Notes: generated from the sequence alone by a model not told the origin. A DNA stretch of 64,000 nt from Sphingobacterium corticibacter (GCF_003076635.1 NZ_QDKG01000003.1:1-64000); one strand, 5' to 3'. Counted from the stretch's first letter, positions 7,958 to 16,595 are shown. A program made the numbers and translations.

Positions 7958-8323
7958 GGGGTCGACCGGAATTGACAGGATAGCGATGGTTATGTAAGCA
8001 TGCAGTGCATTGTTAGTCTAGCACTATAATCTGAACTTTCAACTTTACAACTGGCGAAGAAAACTACGCCTTAGCTGCTTAAGTTAGACTTAACATAGCT
8101 ATTTGTCTCGTTAGACTCCGTTCTACCGTCTAACATCAGAGGCATCGAACTGTAGAACTGGTTCATGTGATGTTGCTAAGCACGAATAAGATCCAGCAAA
8201 TAAGGAATAAGGTATAGGTAAGCGACTCACCTTCCAGATTCCCGACAATTAAAGAGAAGCTAAGCATGTAGAAAGCGTAGATCATACTATGTTTGGACGA
8301 GGGTTCGAATCCCTCCGGCTCCA
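7958..8323 (+). ncRNA. ssrA: tmRNA (ssrA)
   Basis: 366 bases. The 5' end GGGGTCG pairs with CGGCTCC near the 3' end to make the tRNA-like acceptor stem, and GAGGGTTCGAATCCCTC forms the T-arm. The tag frame starts at GGC 8053 and reads GEENYALAA before TAA at 8080-8082, a Bacteroidota-type degradation tag ending in ALAA. The conserved segment GTATGTAAGCATG-like block (7992-8004) and the GCACTATAATCTGAAC block match other Bacteroidota tmRNAs from memory. CCA is not encoded. tmRNA with SmpB rescues stalled ribosomes and tags the nascent chain for proteolysis. The 3' end is included in a tandem duplication (see repeat). Confidence 0.95.
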
Positions 8324-8328
8324 CACAT

Positions 8329-8358
8329 AAAAGCTCAACTGTAAGGTTGGGCTTTTTT
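8329..8358 (+). terminator. tmRNA terminator, copy 1
   Basis: AAGCTCAAC (8331-8339) pairs with GTTGGGCTT (8346-8354), followed by a T-run. Confidence 0.85.
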
Positions 8359-8464
8359 GTTTTTGACGGAGGTGATGAGAACCCGATAGGAGGGTTCGAA
8401 CACTTTTTTTGCGGGTTGCGTGCGGGAATAGCGTGTCGCAAACTATCCCTCCGGCTCCACACAT

Positions 8465-8494
8465 AAAAGCTCAACTGTAAGGTTGGGCTTTTTT
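8465..8494 (+). terminator. tmRNA terminator, copy 2
   Basis: An exact second copy of the 8329-8358 terminator, 136 bases downstream, part of the tandem duplication. Confidence 0.8.
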
Positions 8495-8600
8495 GTTTTT
8501 GACGGAGGTGATGAGAACCCGATAGGAGGGTTCGAACACTTTTTTTGCGGGTTGCGTGCGGAAATAGCGTGCCGCAAACTATCCCTCCGGTTACAGAGGA

Positions 8601-8633
8601 AAAAGGCCTTAACGATATTGTTAAGGCCTTTTT
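8601..8633. terminator. Strong bidirectional terminator hairpin
   Basis: AAAAGGCCTTAAC (8601-8613) and GTTAAGGCCTTTT (8620-8632) form a perfect 13-bp stem with a six-base loop (GATATT) and T-runs on both strands. It closes the tmRNA tail region. It may be the original terminator that preceded the duplication, or it belonged to a lost gene. Confidence 0.8.
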
Positions 8634-8776
8634 GTCCCTTAAGCACGCTTTGAGCCGATTCTAATAATGTTTCGAATAACAGAATAGCACATAAAACAGC
8701 TAAATTCGATTCAAAAATTTTTTTGAATGTTTAAAAAAATGGCTACAATAATACCTAAGATCGCCTTCGAAATGAG

Positions 8777-9034
8777 CTACTTATACTCGGCAATACAGCG
8801 GTTATATGTTTCTACAAATACGACCCAGCCTGCATCCCAGACTGCATTTGGTGTCGGTGCTCCACGATGGTAATCTGGATTCGCATAAATCCACTCCCAC
8901 ATAGCCCGTTCAGCGTCGAGCTCACAATTGAAGACATATTCTGGAGGCGGCTCTACTGTTTTAGTTACACTCTTAGCACTTGTCAAACATACTACCGATA
9001 GCGATAGTAATGTTAAGTTTAATAGATTTTTCAT
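8777..9034 (-). CDS. Small secreted protein of unknown function
   Basis: 85 residues with a signal peptide (about 1-20: MKNLLNLTLLSLSVVCLTSAKS). The mature part is rich in tryptophan and acidic residues, with two cysteines (NCELDAERAMWEWIYANPDY ... NRCIAEYK) that could form one disulfide. I do not recognise the family. It stands alone between the tmRNA tail and a gap. Confidence 0.6.
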   Translation of the reverse strand: MKNLLNLTLLSLSVVCLTSAKSVTKTVEPPPEYVFNCELDAERAMWEWIYANPDYHRGAPTPNAVWDAGWVVFVETYNRCIAEYK

Positions 9035-9337
9035 GACACTTTCTTTTGAATTAAATAATAGTCAAATTTATAATTTAATTCTCAATTAAGTGAAATAAGT
9101 AAATTTAAAATGAAAAAAATACACTTGAAATATGTTTATAACGTTTTTCAAATGTAACAAGGGGCCGATCTCCCCTTGTTATCTCCAGTTATGCATCCTT
9201 ACAATTTACCTATTAGCTTGATTTTCTAGGTTACGAGTCAATGGTTAAAATGCTTTGTCTCGCTATTTAATAGAATTGTAGCGTAAAGAAAGTATAGCCA
9301 CTATCTTTATTCGATTCGTTAAATATTGATAAAATCC
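9035..9337. other. Gene-free gap with one strong hairpin
   Basis: AT-rich sequence without a plausible gene. It contains a perfect 10-bp inverted repeat (TAACAAGGGG at 9155-9164, CCCCTTGTTA at 9172-9181, loop CCGATCT) with no T-run on either side. Confidence 0.6.
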
Positions 9338-9952
9338 TTAAAACAACCCAAATAATTCTGCTTCAATTTTTTGAATGACCATACCTAGATCCTCGGGATT
9401 TTGTGCAAAATCCAAATTATCTTTGTCTAAAATCAGAAGCTTTCCTTCTTTATAATTACCAATCCACTTTTCGTATTTCTCGTTGAGCTTAGAGAGGTAA
9501 TCTAGTCGAATACCCGATTCATAATCACGGCCGCGTTTCTGTATGTTATTAACCAAAGTGGGCACAGAAGCGCGTAAATAGATCAACAAATCCGGTGGTT
9601 TTATATAATGCACGATACTTTGGAAAATATTGCTGTAATTTTCGAAATCGCGTGCTGACATCAATCCCATATCGAATAGATTCTCTGCAAATATATAAGC
9701 ATCTTCGTAGATCGTACGATCCTGAATCATATCGATGTTTCTATTTTGCAATTCCACGATATGGCGAAAACGACTATTCAAAAAGAAGATTTGCAGATTA
9801 AATGCCCAGCGTTTCATGTCGCCATAAAAATCTTCTAAGTACGGATTGTTTTCTACCGCTTCGAACTGTGGCTCATACTTCAGGTGACGTGCCAATAATT
9901 CCGTTAAGGTTGTCTTTCCGGCTCCTATATTTCCTACTACAGCTATATGCAT
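9338..9952 (-). CDS. Deoxynucleoside kinase
   Basis: 204 residues, the usual size of the bacterial dAdo/dGuo kinase family. The P-loop GNIGAGKTTL (7-16) binds ATP, and QDRTIYEDAYIFAENL carries the D-R-S/T-I-Y-E-D-A motif with the substrate-site residues and catalytic acid. The enzyme phosphorylates deoxynucleosides to monophosphates for salvage. Its ATG lies two bases after the trpS stop, so the two genes are very probably one transcript with trpS first. Whether it prefers purine or pyrimidine deoxynucleosides cannot be read reliably. Confidence 0.93.
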   Translation of the reverse strand: MHIAVVGNIGAGKTTLTELLARHLKYEPQFEAVENNPYLEDFYGDMKRWAFNLQIFFLNSRFRHIVELQNRNIDMIQDRTIYEDAYIFAENLFDMGLMSARDFENYSNIFQSIVHYIKPPDLLIYLRASVPTLVNNIQKRGRDYESGIRLDYLSKLNEKYEKWIGNYKEGKLLILDKDNLDFAQNPEDLGMVIQKIEAELFGLF

Positions 9953-9954
9953 TT

Positions 9955-10950
9955 TTATATCTTCTTCAATCCAATAATTTCACGAACATCCTTGATGGTG
10001 CGATCTGCACTCGCGGCCGCTTTTTCCGCCCCTAACTTGATGACTTTACTTAGGTAATCTTCATCGGCGGAGATTTCTTCGATTCGCGAACGAACGGGCT
10101 CTGTTGCCAATACCATATCTTCAGCCAATTGCTTCTTGAAGTCTCCGTAACGAATAGCACATGTATTGTACAAATTATCGAAATGCTTATATGTATCTGC
10201 AGAAGATACTACTTTCATTAAGTCAAAAAGATTCTGAATAGATTCAGGTTTAGGTTGATTCTCTATCGTTGGCCCAGAGTCAGATACCGCGCGCATTACT
10301 TTTTTACGGATTATCTCAGGACTATCTGACAAATACACACAGCTGGCGTCACCGTTGGATTTGCCCATTTTTCCTTGTCCGTCCAATCCCGGTATTTTCA
10401 CCAGTTTGTCTGAATAGCTAAACGCAAAAGACTCTTTGAAGTAATCTACCTCATACAAACGGTTGAAGCGATTGCCAAAAGTGCGTGTCATTTCCAAGTG
10501 CTGCTCTTGATCTTTGCCGACGGGAACTTTAGTAGCGTGATGGATTAAAATATCACAAGCCATCAATACTGGGTAGGTAAGTAGTCCCGCGTTTACGTTA
10601 TCTGGGTTTGCTCTAACTTTATCTTTAAATGCCGTTGCACGCTCTAGTTCACCTAGATAGGCATTCATGTTCATGTAAAGATACAGTTCGGCAACTTGCG
10701 GCACATCAGATTGTACATAGATAGTTGACTTTTCTGGATCGATTCCAGCCGCCAAATATTCTACGACTACTTGGCGCACGGTACGTCTCAAATCTCCCGG
10801 CGTAGGATGCGTAGTCAAAGAGTGTAAATCTGCTATGAAGAAGAAACAATTGTATTCTTCTTGCATTTTTACAAAGTTGCTCAGCGCTCCATAATAATTG
10901 CCGAGGTGTAATTTCCCGGTACTTCTAATTCCACTAACTACGGTTTCCAT
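9955..10950 (-). CDS. trpS: Tryptophanyl-tRNA synthetase
   Basis: 331 residues, a normal length for class Ic TrpRS. The HIGH-type motif is KLHLGNYYGAL (about 13-23), the KMSKS loop is KMGKS in GQGKMGKSNGD, and the specificity segment SDVPQVAEL is present. It charges tRNA-Trp in the cytoplasm. It is the first gene of a pair with the deoxynucleoside kinase. ATG at 10950 fits the family's start (METVVSGIRSTGKLHLG). Confidence 0.96.
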   Translation of the reverse strand: METVVSGIRSTGKLHLGNYYGALSNFVKMQEEYNCFFFIADLHSLTTHPTPGDLRRTVRQVVVEYLAAGIDPEKSTIYVQSDVPQVAELYLYMNMNAYLGELERATAFKDKVRANPDNVNAGLLTYPVLMACDILIHHATKVPVGKDQEQHLEMTRTFGNRFNRLYEVDYFKESFAFSYSDKLVKIPGLDGQGKMGKSNGDASCVYLSDSPEIIRKKVMRAVSDSGPTIENQPKPESIQNLFDLMKVVSSADTYKHFDNLYNTCAIRYGDFKKQLAEDMVLATEPVRSRIEEISADEDYLSKVIKLGAEKAAASADRTIKDVREIIGLKKI

Positions 10951-10990
10951 AATAGCACGAAATTAAGAAAAAATCAGTGCTTATGAAAGG

Positions 10991-13546
10991 TTAAAAGTCA
11001 AACTTGAACCGCGCGCGTATACCCCAGGTAGGCACATTTGGTTGATCGAGATAAGTCAGTCGTTTTACAGCATCTATACGCAAAATCTTGAAAATATTGG
11101 CCACACCGAAACTTGCTTCCATATAAGGAGAACCCGCAAATGTGAATGATGATATATCTCCATCAGAATTGCGTTGCCAAGCGTACACTTGGTCGGATAT
11201 ATCTGGGTTGTTGCTATCGCGCAAACCACCGTAGATTCCTTTGAAGCTGAATACTTCACGAAGTTTCAGTCTTTTCAATAAAGGGACTCTATTGAATAAG
11301 AAGCCATTCATGTAATACTGCACTTGCAAAGCCACATGCTTGTCGGATACGAATTCCATGAAATTCATCAAGTTGTACGAACTTAGCTGGTATGCATACG
11401 TCTGGTTGGCGCGATGTATCGTGAGCAATGGGTAGGGGATATTGTCTCCTAAAATATAGGTACCATCGATATTGACATCGGCGTAGCCAAACTGTGAAAG
11501 ATACACCCGTTTGAATGCTGTAGCCATAAAATTATGGTAGTTGTATTCTCCATTCAAAACGCCTTTGAGTCCTGCAGTATAATTCAAAGTGAAAATAGGG
11601 TACTCATTAAAGATCGGAGTGCGATAAGTTTTACCTTGATAAAACTGCTCATTTGGCGCCCAACGAAGACCTACACTAAACTCTGTCGTATTGAGCTCGG
11701 AGATGCTGCGTATCGATCCGTCTGGTTGTATCTGGTCATATGAAAGTACGCCAGCTGGTAGCTGTTTCCATATATTCAAACCAGACGTAATGGCAAAATT
11801 ACCTTCGAATTCTGCTTTATAGTCTAGACGATAATTGTAGTTGTATAAATAACTTAAATTCTCACCACGTTTGAAGGAAAGTAATACGTTGTCCTCCTGA
11901 ATAAATTCTAGATTCTGACCAGGTATCTTGGTGTCATAAGATGCTGAAGCCCGAATATAATGTTGAGGGAATTTGTAAGGAGATCTCTTATTAAGAGAGT
12001 ACGTACCACTAGCATAGTATTTCCATTTCTGATCTTTGGTGCCATAGGCGCCAAATCCTTCTAAATAAAGACGTTCACTAAATTTCTCTGTGGTCCGACC
12101 ACCTAACCGTAAACGAAGTCCCTCTACCGGATTGTAAGAATAAAACGTATTCACTGGACCCACTTCTACTGGGCCAAATTGCTTATATCCCGAGAGCACT
12201 AAAGAAGCTATATCCATGAATCGATTGAACGACGAAATAGTCTGCAAGCCTTCAATATTGGAATATACGATGGCTTCACTAGCTGAGAGCGGTTCTGGTC
12301 GCAATGCGTCCCAATCTGCTGGAGTCTGATCGCTGACAAATTTAGGATCAGGATTCTTAACGGTTCGATACACACTATCTTCACGCACTATTCCACTAGT
12401 GTAGTTTTCAATCATCACGACACGGGATCCGCGAATACCTTTACCTTTATCTGTGAGTGAAAATTCAATGTCAAGACTGCTCTTCGTAAGGAAATATTTC
12501 TCCTTATTATCTTTGTCGAAGAAAAGTTCAATATTTAAACCGCGAACGAAGTTGAGATTTATCTCTTTGCTCACCGTCATAGTGGCATATCTTACGGCAT
12601 AATGCCCATCCATCGTGACGTGGAGCTTACCTCTAAACAAGAAACTATTTTTGTTCCGTGGGAAAAAACTAAGCTCAACGAGCTTTTCCGTCCCGTTTGT
12701 AATCGTATCTGTAATATAGAAACGATAAAATGTCGGAGCCGTGTTTGCAATAGGACTTAGGAATTGATTCGTTAGAATGGTCACGTTGTTGTCGTAGATC
12801 TCTACCTCATCATATAAGCGCTCTAAATAATTACTCAACCCCGCATTATCGACAAATCTTGTATCGAAATCAGCCTGTTTCTGGGCAATTATCTGTTGAG
12901 AAGAAGTTTTTGGATCTTTACGGAAATAATTCATCGTATATTTTTCTTCCATAAATGCAGGTAAGATATAAGAGGAATCACTGGTCCCTAGGGAGTCTGC
13001 CAGAAACAGGAACTGATAATTCTTAAAGATCTTGCGGTTTTTAAATTTTTCACTGAGATTACTCAATCCTAATACCAACTTTTCATACTGGTTGTATTCC
13101 ACGTATTCCTGGCCAGTTAATCGGTTTTCATCACGATGAGCTACTACTTGACGAATGAGTTCTACAGCGGGATTGTTTTTATTGGAATACTTAACCTTTG
13201 GTGGTTTAACAGATACAGCTTCGATCGCATTTTGCGCATATAGAAAAATGTCTTCGTATTGTTCTTTTTCATTACTCAGCTCGACTTCACGCGAATCAAA
13301 TCCGACAGAGCTAACTAATAACTTTCGTTGTGGACCGGTAATTTGTAAAGTGAATTCACCACGTTCGTTACTTGATGTGCCGTATGAGGTAAGTCCGACC
13401 ACGTTGATACTGGCGTAGGGGATTGCTTCCAAAGAATATCCATCTTTGACTTTTCCTTTTATAGTAATGGTTTGGGCAGCACCTAAAAGTGCTGACAGTA
13501 TAACAGCAGTAAGCGTTAAGACTAATTTAATATATGAGCTATTCAT
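10991..13546 (-). CDS. DUF5686 / carboxypeptidase-regulatory-like outer-membrane protein
   Basis: 851 residues: a signal peptide (about 1-24, ending LGAAQT), a CarboxypepD_reg-like beta-sandwich (about 27-110, ITIKGKVKDGYS ... GEFTLQI), then the large DUF5686 region, which is rich in aromatic beta strands and ends with phenylalanine (RARFKFDF), the hallmark of BAM-inserted barrels. Many Bacteroidota encode several copies, and they resemble TonB-dependent receptors without the plug. Function is unknown; a role in outer-membrane transport or envelope structure is inferred. The stop lies 41 bases before the trpS start codon, so all three genes could be co-transcribed. Confidence 0.88.
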   Translation of the reverse strand: MNSSYIKLVLTLTAVILSALLGAAQTITIKGKVKDGYSLEAIPYASINVVGLTSYGTSSNERGEFTLQITGPQRKLLVSSVGFDSREVELSNEKEQYEDIFLYAQNAIEAVSVKPPKVKYSNKNNPAVELIRQVVAHRDENRLTGQEYVEYNQYEKLVLGLSNLSEKFKNRKIFKNYQFLFLADSLGTSDSSYILPAFMEEKYTMNYFRKDPKTSSQQIIAQKQADFDTRFVDNAGLSNYLERLYDEVEIYDNNVTILTNQFLSPIANTAPTFYRFYITDTITNGTEKLVELSFFPRNKNSFLFRGKLHVTMDGHYAVRYATMTVSKEINLNFVRGLNIELFFDKDNKEKYFLTKSSLDIEFSLTDKGKGIRGSRVVMIENYTSGIVREDSVYRTVKNPDPKFVSDQTPADWDALRPEPLSASEAIVYSNIEGLQTISSFNRFMDIASLVLSGYKQFGPVEVGPVNTFYSYNPVEGLRLRLGGRTTEKFSERLYLEGFGAYGTKDQKWKYYASGTYSLNKRSPYKFPQHYIRASASYDTKIPGQNLEFIQEDNVLLSFKRGENLSYLYNYNYRLDYKAEFEGNFAITSGLNIWKQLPAGVLSYDQIQPDGSIRSISELNTTEFSVGLRWAPNEQFYQGKTYRTPIFNEYPIFTLNYTAGLKGVLNGEYNYHNFMATAFKRVYLSQFGYADVNIDGTYILGDNIPYPLLTIHRANQTYAYQLSSYNLMNFMEFVSDKHVALQVQYYMNGFLFNRVPLLKRLKLREVFSFKGIYGGLRDSNNPDISDQVYAWQRNSDGDISSFTFAGSPYMEASFGVANIFKILRIDAVKRLTYLDQPNVPTWGIRARFKFDF

Positions 13547-13840
13547 AAATATAACAATACTAACTGACTATTGTGGTATAATATTCAGTATGATAAGTAA
13601 TGCAAAGGAAAAGCAAATTTGTGAAATTAAGAAGCAAGTTTTACACTTTGACCTATTTATGATAAAGGGTCAGTTATTTTGTGGCACAAATACTACAGCG
13701 ATATTGTATTGTTTTAAGAGGATAATGATCATACTTATTTTACTAATATGCTCGTGGCTTATCATATGGTGCAAAATCAAAAAATATGTCATAAAACTTT
13801 AAATGGATACTATCTTTGGGAAAACAAATAAACTCTGCAT

Positions 13841-14239
13841 ATGACATTGCTAATAAAGACTTTTACTACTGCCATTTTAGCACTAATATCTATAAGTGAA
13901 ATCCAACAAAAGCAGCAATCTGAATTGTTTAAAAAATGGCGCATTGTCGCTGATGAGATGATATATTTGAATTTGGATGGTACTCCGCACCAAGGATACA
14001 GAGACAGAATCGATTCCATCAAAGCGAAAGACGCCTTTTTTGAATTTCGCCCGAACGGTGATTTTCGCTCTATAGAAGGAGATGGTACATACATTTTGTC
14101 GGGAGATTCTGTTCATCTCAAAATAAGTGGCGAAGCCTCCTTTAAATATGTCCTCCAAGATAGTTCCCTGTATTTATACAGTGATTCTAAAAGGACAGAT
14201 TACATTCGAAGAGAAGTGCTGCATGCCAAATCATGGTGA
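13841..14239 (+). CDS. Exported lipocalin-like protein of unknown function
   Basis: 132 residues. A short hydrophobic signal-like segment (about 4-19) is followed by KKWRIVADEM and a run of beta strands with FFEFRPNGDFRSIEGDGTYILSGDSV, the arrangement seen in small Bacteroidota 'lipocalin-like' proteins (W near the N-terminus, then G-D-G/T-Y-x-x-x-G-D). No lipobox cysteine is seen. It ends one base before the stop of the convergent lipoprotein gene. Confidence 0.6.
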   Translation: MTLLIKTFTTAILALISISEIQQKQQSELFKKWRIVADEMIYLNLDGTPHQGYRDRIDSIKAKDAFFEFRPNGDFRSIEGDGTYILSGDSVHLKISGEASFKYVLQDSSLYLYSDSKRTDYIRREVLHAKSW

Positions 14240-14240
14240 T

Positions 14241-15329
14241 TTAGATTATTTTTATTCTAATGTATTGAAAATGATCATTCAGACTACCATTCGTATTCCA
14301 ATAAGAATTCACATGATTAACTGCCAAGTATAAATATCCATCAGTAGCCCAAAATATGCGGTTAGATTCATTATTTGGCATCCAATTTTTAAAACTAGCT
14401 TGCATTATACTATTAATCTTCTTGTTGCTAGATATGGAATAGAGTTCCAAATCGGCTGTCATTTCGTAAGGATTGGCATAAATACAGATTATATGCTTTT
14501 TATCTTCCGAAATAAATGGGAAATCACCGAATATGATAGATTCATCACCGCTTGTCTTATCGATGAATCGAAAATCTGTACTTTCCCAGTACGATCCCGT
14601 GATAAGGTACTGGTTTAGAAAGTCAACTTCACCTACGTATTTAAACAACTGAATGTCTTCCTCTGCATCAGGCTTATCTATATATATAGCTGTTTTATTT
14701 TGTGCTTTTAACTCGATTATACCATTTTTCTTTTTGGTGATAGTCGTATCTTTTAGTAAGTAATTAACGGCATTTTTCCTTTTGCTCTCGTACAGCTTAT
14801 TGTCGATCATTTCAAGTTTGAGATACTCAATGAGCGGTTTTCCTTTCTCGAAGCTTTCCGATTTCTCGCCAACCGATAGCAAAGTGATAATATTTAAATC
14901 GGCTGAGACTAGACCTATTTCCTCCAGTGATCCTGTTTGTTTCTTTAAAACATAGACCTTTTCCCATTGCGTCGTCTCGACATTTGTTCCATTTTGGTTT
15001 GTCTCCCTCGTTATCCTCTCTCTCACTCCCAACCAGTCAGCTGTTTCTTCAATCACATCGAGTTTAGTCCCGTATTCATAAGTGCCCAACAATTTGGACT
15101 CTGTATTAGTAGACTGGCGCATTGCAGTTCCGTTGCGATCTGTGGTGTACGTCTGGCGAATGATCTTGGTTGATTCAAAATCAATTGAATTCTCAACGGG
15201 CAAAGCATTGGTAGCGCCGCTATCGGATGTAGAAGCTTCTTGAACCGCTGTTTTTTTTGGCTCACTGATGTTGCAACTTATAAAAAGTGCTAGTAAAGTA
15301 GAGGTTGATATTGCTATTCCAAATTTCAT
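14241..15329 (-). CDS. SH3-domain lipoprotein
   Basis: About 362 residues. The frame is open from 15416, but ATG 15329 (MKFGIAISTSTLLALFISC) gives a clear lipoprotein signal with the lipobox ending at cysteine 19. After a low-complexity linker, an SH3_3-type domain (about 60-125: GTAMRQSTNTESKLLGTYEYG, then LDVIEETADWLGVRE) is present. The rest is beta-rich and unrecognised, with tryptophan-rich blade-like segments near the end. Probably outer-membrane-anchored. The convergent neighbour ends one base away, leaving no room for a separate terminator. Confidence 0.7.
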   Translation of the reverse strand: MKFGIAISTSTLLALFISCNISEPKKTAVQEASTSDSGATNALPVENSIDFESTKIIRQTYTTDRNGTAMRQSTNTESKLLGTYEYGTKLDVIEETADWLGVRERITRETNQNGTNVETTQWEKVYVLKKQTGSLEEIGLVSADLNIITLLSVGEKSESFEKGKPLIEYLKLEMIDNKLYESKRKNAVNYLLKDTTITKKKNGIIELKAQNKTAIYIDKPDAEEDIQLFKYVGEVDFLNQYLITGSYWESTDFRFIDKTSGDESIIFGDFPFISEDKKHIICIYANPYEMTADLELYSISSNKKINSIMQASFKNWMPNNESNRIFWATDGYLYLAVNHVNSYWNTNGSLNDHFQYIRIKII

Positions 15330-15388
15330 AAGCAAATATACAGATGAATTTGCCCTTTGCGAAACGGAGATGGTTTGCATCCAAAATA

Positions 15389-15421
15389 GGGGAATGAAAC
15401 ATGTGTAAAGTTTCATTCCCC
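15389..15421. terminator. Perfect 12-bp inverted repeat, terminator or operator
   Basis: GGGGAATGAAAC (15389-15400) and GTTTCATTCCCC (15410-15421) flank a nine-base loop. It lies between the 58-codon ORF and the lipoprotein gene, both on the minus strand, 60 bases before the lipoprotein ATG. Only a weak TATTTT follows on the minus strand, so termination is plausible but an operator or mRNA leader hairpin is equally possible. Confidence 0.5.
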
Positions 15422-15544
15422 CGATTTAAGTATTGCTACTTCATGATCAAATTGGTGCTAAAGTATTTTGTACTTTCTTTGATCTAATTAAACTGTGATC
15501 TATTAAGAAATATAATCTGATGTATTATAGTAATTTGTGTTTCT

Positions 15545-15721
15545 TTACCAAGAGCTCTCATCCTTGTTATCTCTATCGTTTTCCTTTTTTAAGGACTTTT
15601 CCTTTTCGGTGTCGCGAATATCTTGCGAGTTAGCCGCTATCCAGTGTTCTGTGGCAATTGCGTCTATTTTAATAATAGGTGCGCTGTACTTTGATTTTTT
15701 TTTATCTTTTCTTTCTTTCAT
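15545..15721 (-). CDS. 58-residue hydrophilic protein of unknown function
   Basis: An ATG at 15721 opens a 58-codon frame ending with TAA at 15545. The product starts MKERKDKKKSKYSAPIIKID and continues AIATEHWIAANSQDI, with a strongly charged tail. From memory this layout (basic start, K-Y-x-x-P-x-I-x-x-x, then an I-A-A-x-S segment) matches a class of very small Bacteroidota hypothetical proteins, some of which may be bacteriocin-like or surface peptides. Confidence is limited because the frame is short. Two inverted repeats lie 70-140 bases upstream and one downstream. Confidence 0.45.
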   Translation of the reverse strand: MKERKDKKKSKYSAPIIKIDAIATEHWIAANSQDIRDTEKEKSLKKENDRDNKDESSW

Positions 15722-16082
15722 GGGTAATGTTGCGCTGGATGTATAAAGTGTTATCCAGAGTTAAGGTTTTAATTAAATGTACGGGTATCCCAGTGGTAAT
15801 GTATGCAAATAGAATACCACTTTCCATGTTATAACCCATAAATCGTAACCTTATAACATGATATTGTCACGGAAAGTTGATCAAATAACATAATGTTGTC
15901 AATCCTGTATTTAGGTCAAGATTTAACGGCTTGCTCATCTTATTACTATGTCATATCTAATAATATGGGGCAATCATATCAGTTTTTCAGCTAGTTATTA
16001 GGCTCGAACTAAACGATAGATAGGTGTGTGATGGTGAGGTGAAAAATGCTTAAGTTAATAGTTAGATTAGATTTTATCTAAA
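15722..16082. other. Gene-free gap with two successive inverted repeats
   Basis: No gene is supported. AGTGGTA-N16-TACCACT (15792-15821) is followed three bases later by CATGTTATAA-N16-TTATAACATG (15825-15860). Both have 16-base spacers. They lie upstream of the 58-codon ORF on the minus strand and could be hairpins in its leader or protein-binding sites. The remainder is AT-rich. Confidence 0.55.
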
Positions 16083-16595
16083 TCAATCAAGCTGACCAAG
16101 CGCCAATTGATTACTCCAGCATAGATCTAGAATTTTGTTGTACGCTTTAAAAATGCCTTCCGTACGAACAAAGGGAAATTCGCCCACATGGTAGCATCTG
16201 TTTTCATGCCTTTTTTGTTCGTGAGCGCGTTGGTCGTTGTTTAGAAGTCTTTTAATGTAAGCTTGGGTATTTTGAAGGCTATCTTCTAATTGTAAAATAC
16301 CGTCGACATGTATGCCTATGTGTTTTCGAGCATAGTATTCCGCTTTGGTATTGATAACAAGTATGATCCGAAGATTTTGCTGTAAATCTCTCAGGCTTTT
16401 GATGCAGTTTATGACTTCATCTCGTAAAATGTTTGTATTGATGAATAATATCTCGACTTTCTCTGTGGCGAGAATAATGTATGTTTCGTCTAGTGTCTCA
16501 GCTTCGAGCACCGCGAGATTAGGAACACACTCTTTTACAACAAGTATTGTACTATATCGGCACAAGTTGCTTGCATCAGCGAATAGAACTTTCAT
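16083..16595 (-). CDS. Degenerate response-regulator receiver-like protein
   Basis: 170 residues. The first about 120 follow the receiver fold: MKVLFADASN (strand 1 with one acidic residue left), CVPNLAVLEAETLDE (strand 2), VEILFINTN (strand 3, where the phosphoacceptor aspartate is asparagine), LRIILVINTKAE (strand 4) and VDGILQLED (strand 5). This fits NarL/LuxR-type regulators, but no HTH follows; the last 50 residues are unrecognised and include two cysteines. It is probably a phosphorylation-independent pseudo-receiver or a decayed regulator. A palindrome (GTAACAT-N2-ATGTTAC) lies 50 bases before its start. Confidence 0.55.
   Translation of the reverse strand: MKVLFADASNLCRYSTILVVKECVPNLAVLEAETLDETYIILATEKVEILFINTNILRDEVINCIKSLRDLQQNLRIILVINTKAEYYARKHIGIHVDGILQLEDSLQNTQAYIKRLLNNDQRAHEQKRHENRCYHVGEFPFVRTEGIFKAYNKILDLCWSNQLALGQLD

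Larger units (their letters stand above)
8311..8590 (+). repeat. 136-bp tandem duplication of the tmRNA 3' tail plus terminator
   Basis: Copy 1 is 8311-8446 and copy 2 is 8447-8582, with only two mismatches that I can find (GCGGGAATAGCGTGTCGC versus GCGGAAATAGCGTGCCGC); an 8-base start of a third unit (CCCTCCGG) ends at 8590. Each unit begins with the last 13 bases of tmRNA (CCCTCCGGCTCCA), followed by a terminator hairpin, then a spacer with a T-arm-like GGAGGGTTCGAAC and a GCGTGCGG(G/A)A block. GGAGGG in each unit can pair with the CCCTCC opening the next unit. The near identity means the duplication is recent or maintained. Confidence 0.9.

Noticed and set aside
8163..8646. Open frames of 60-103 codons on the minus strand over the tmRNA and its tail repeat
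   Set aside because: They are read-through of the tmRNA and the 136-bp repeat; products repeat the same non-protein-like sequence.
13590..13802. 70-codon plus-strand frame with one hydrophobic helix (ILILLICSWLIIW)
   Set aside because: It might be a small membrane protein, but it has no recognisable family, no clear start signal and unusual composition; kept out of the gene list.
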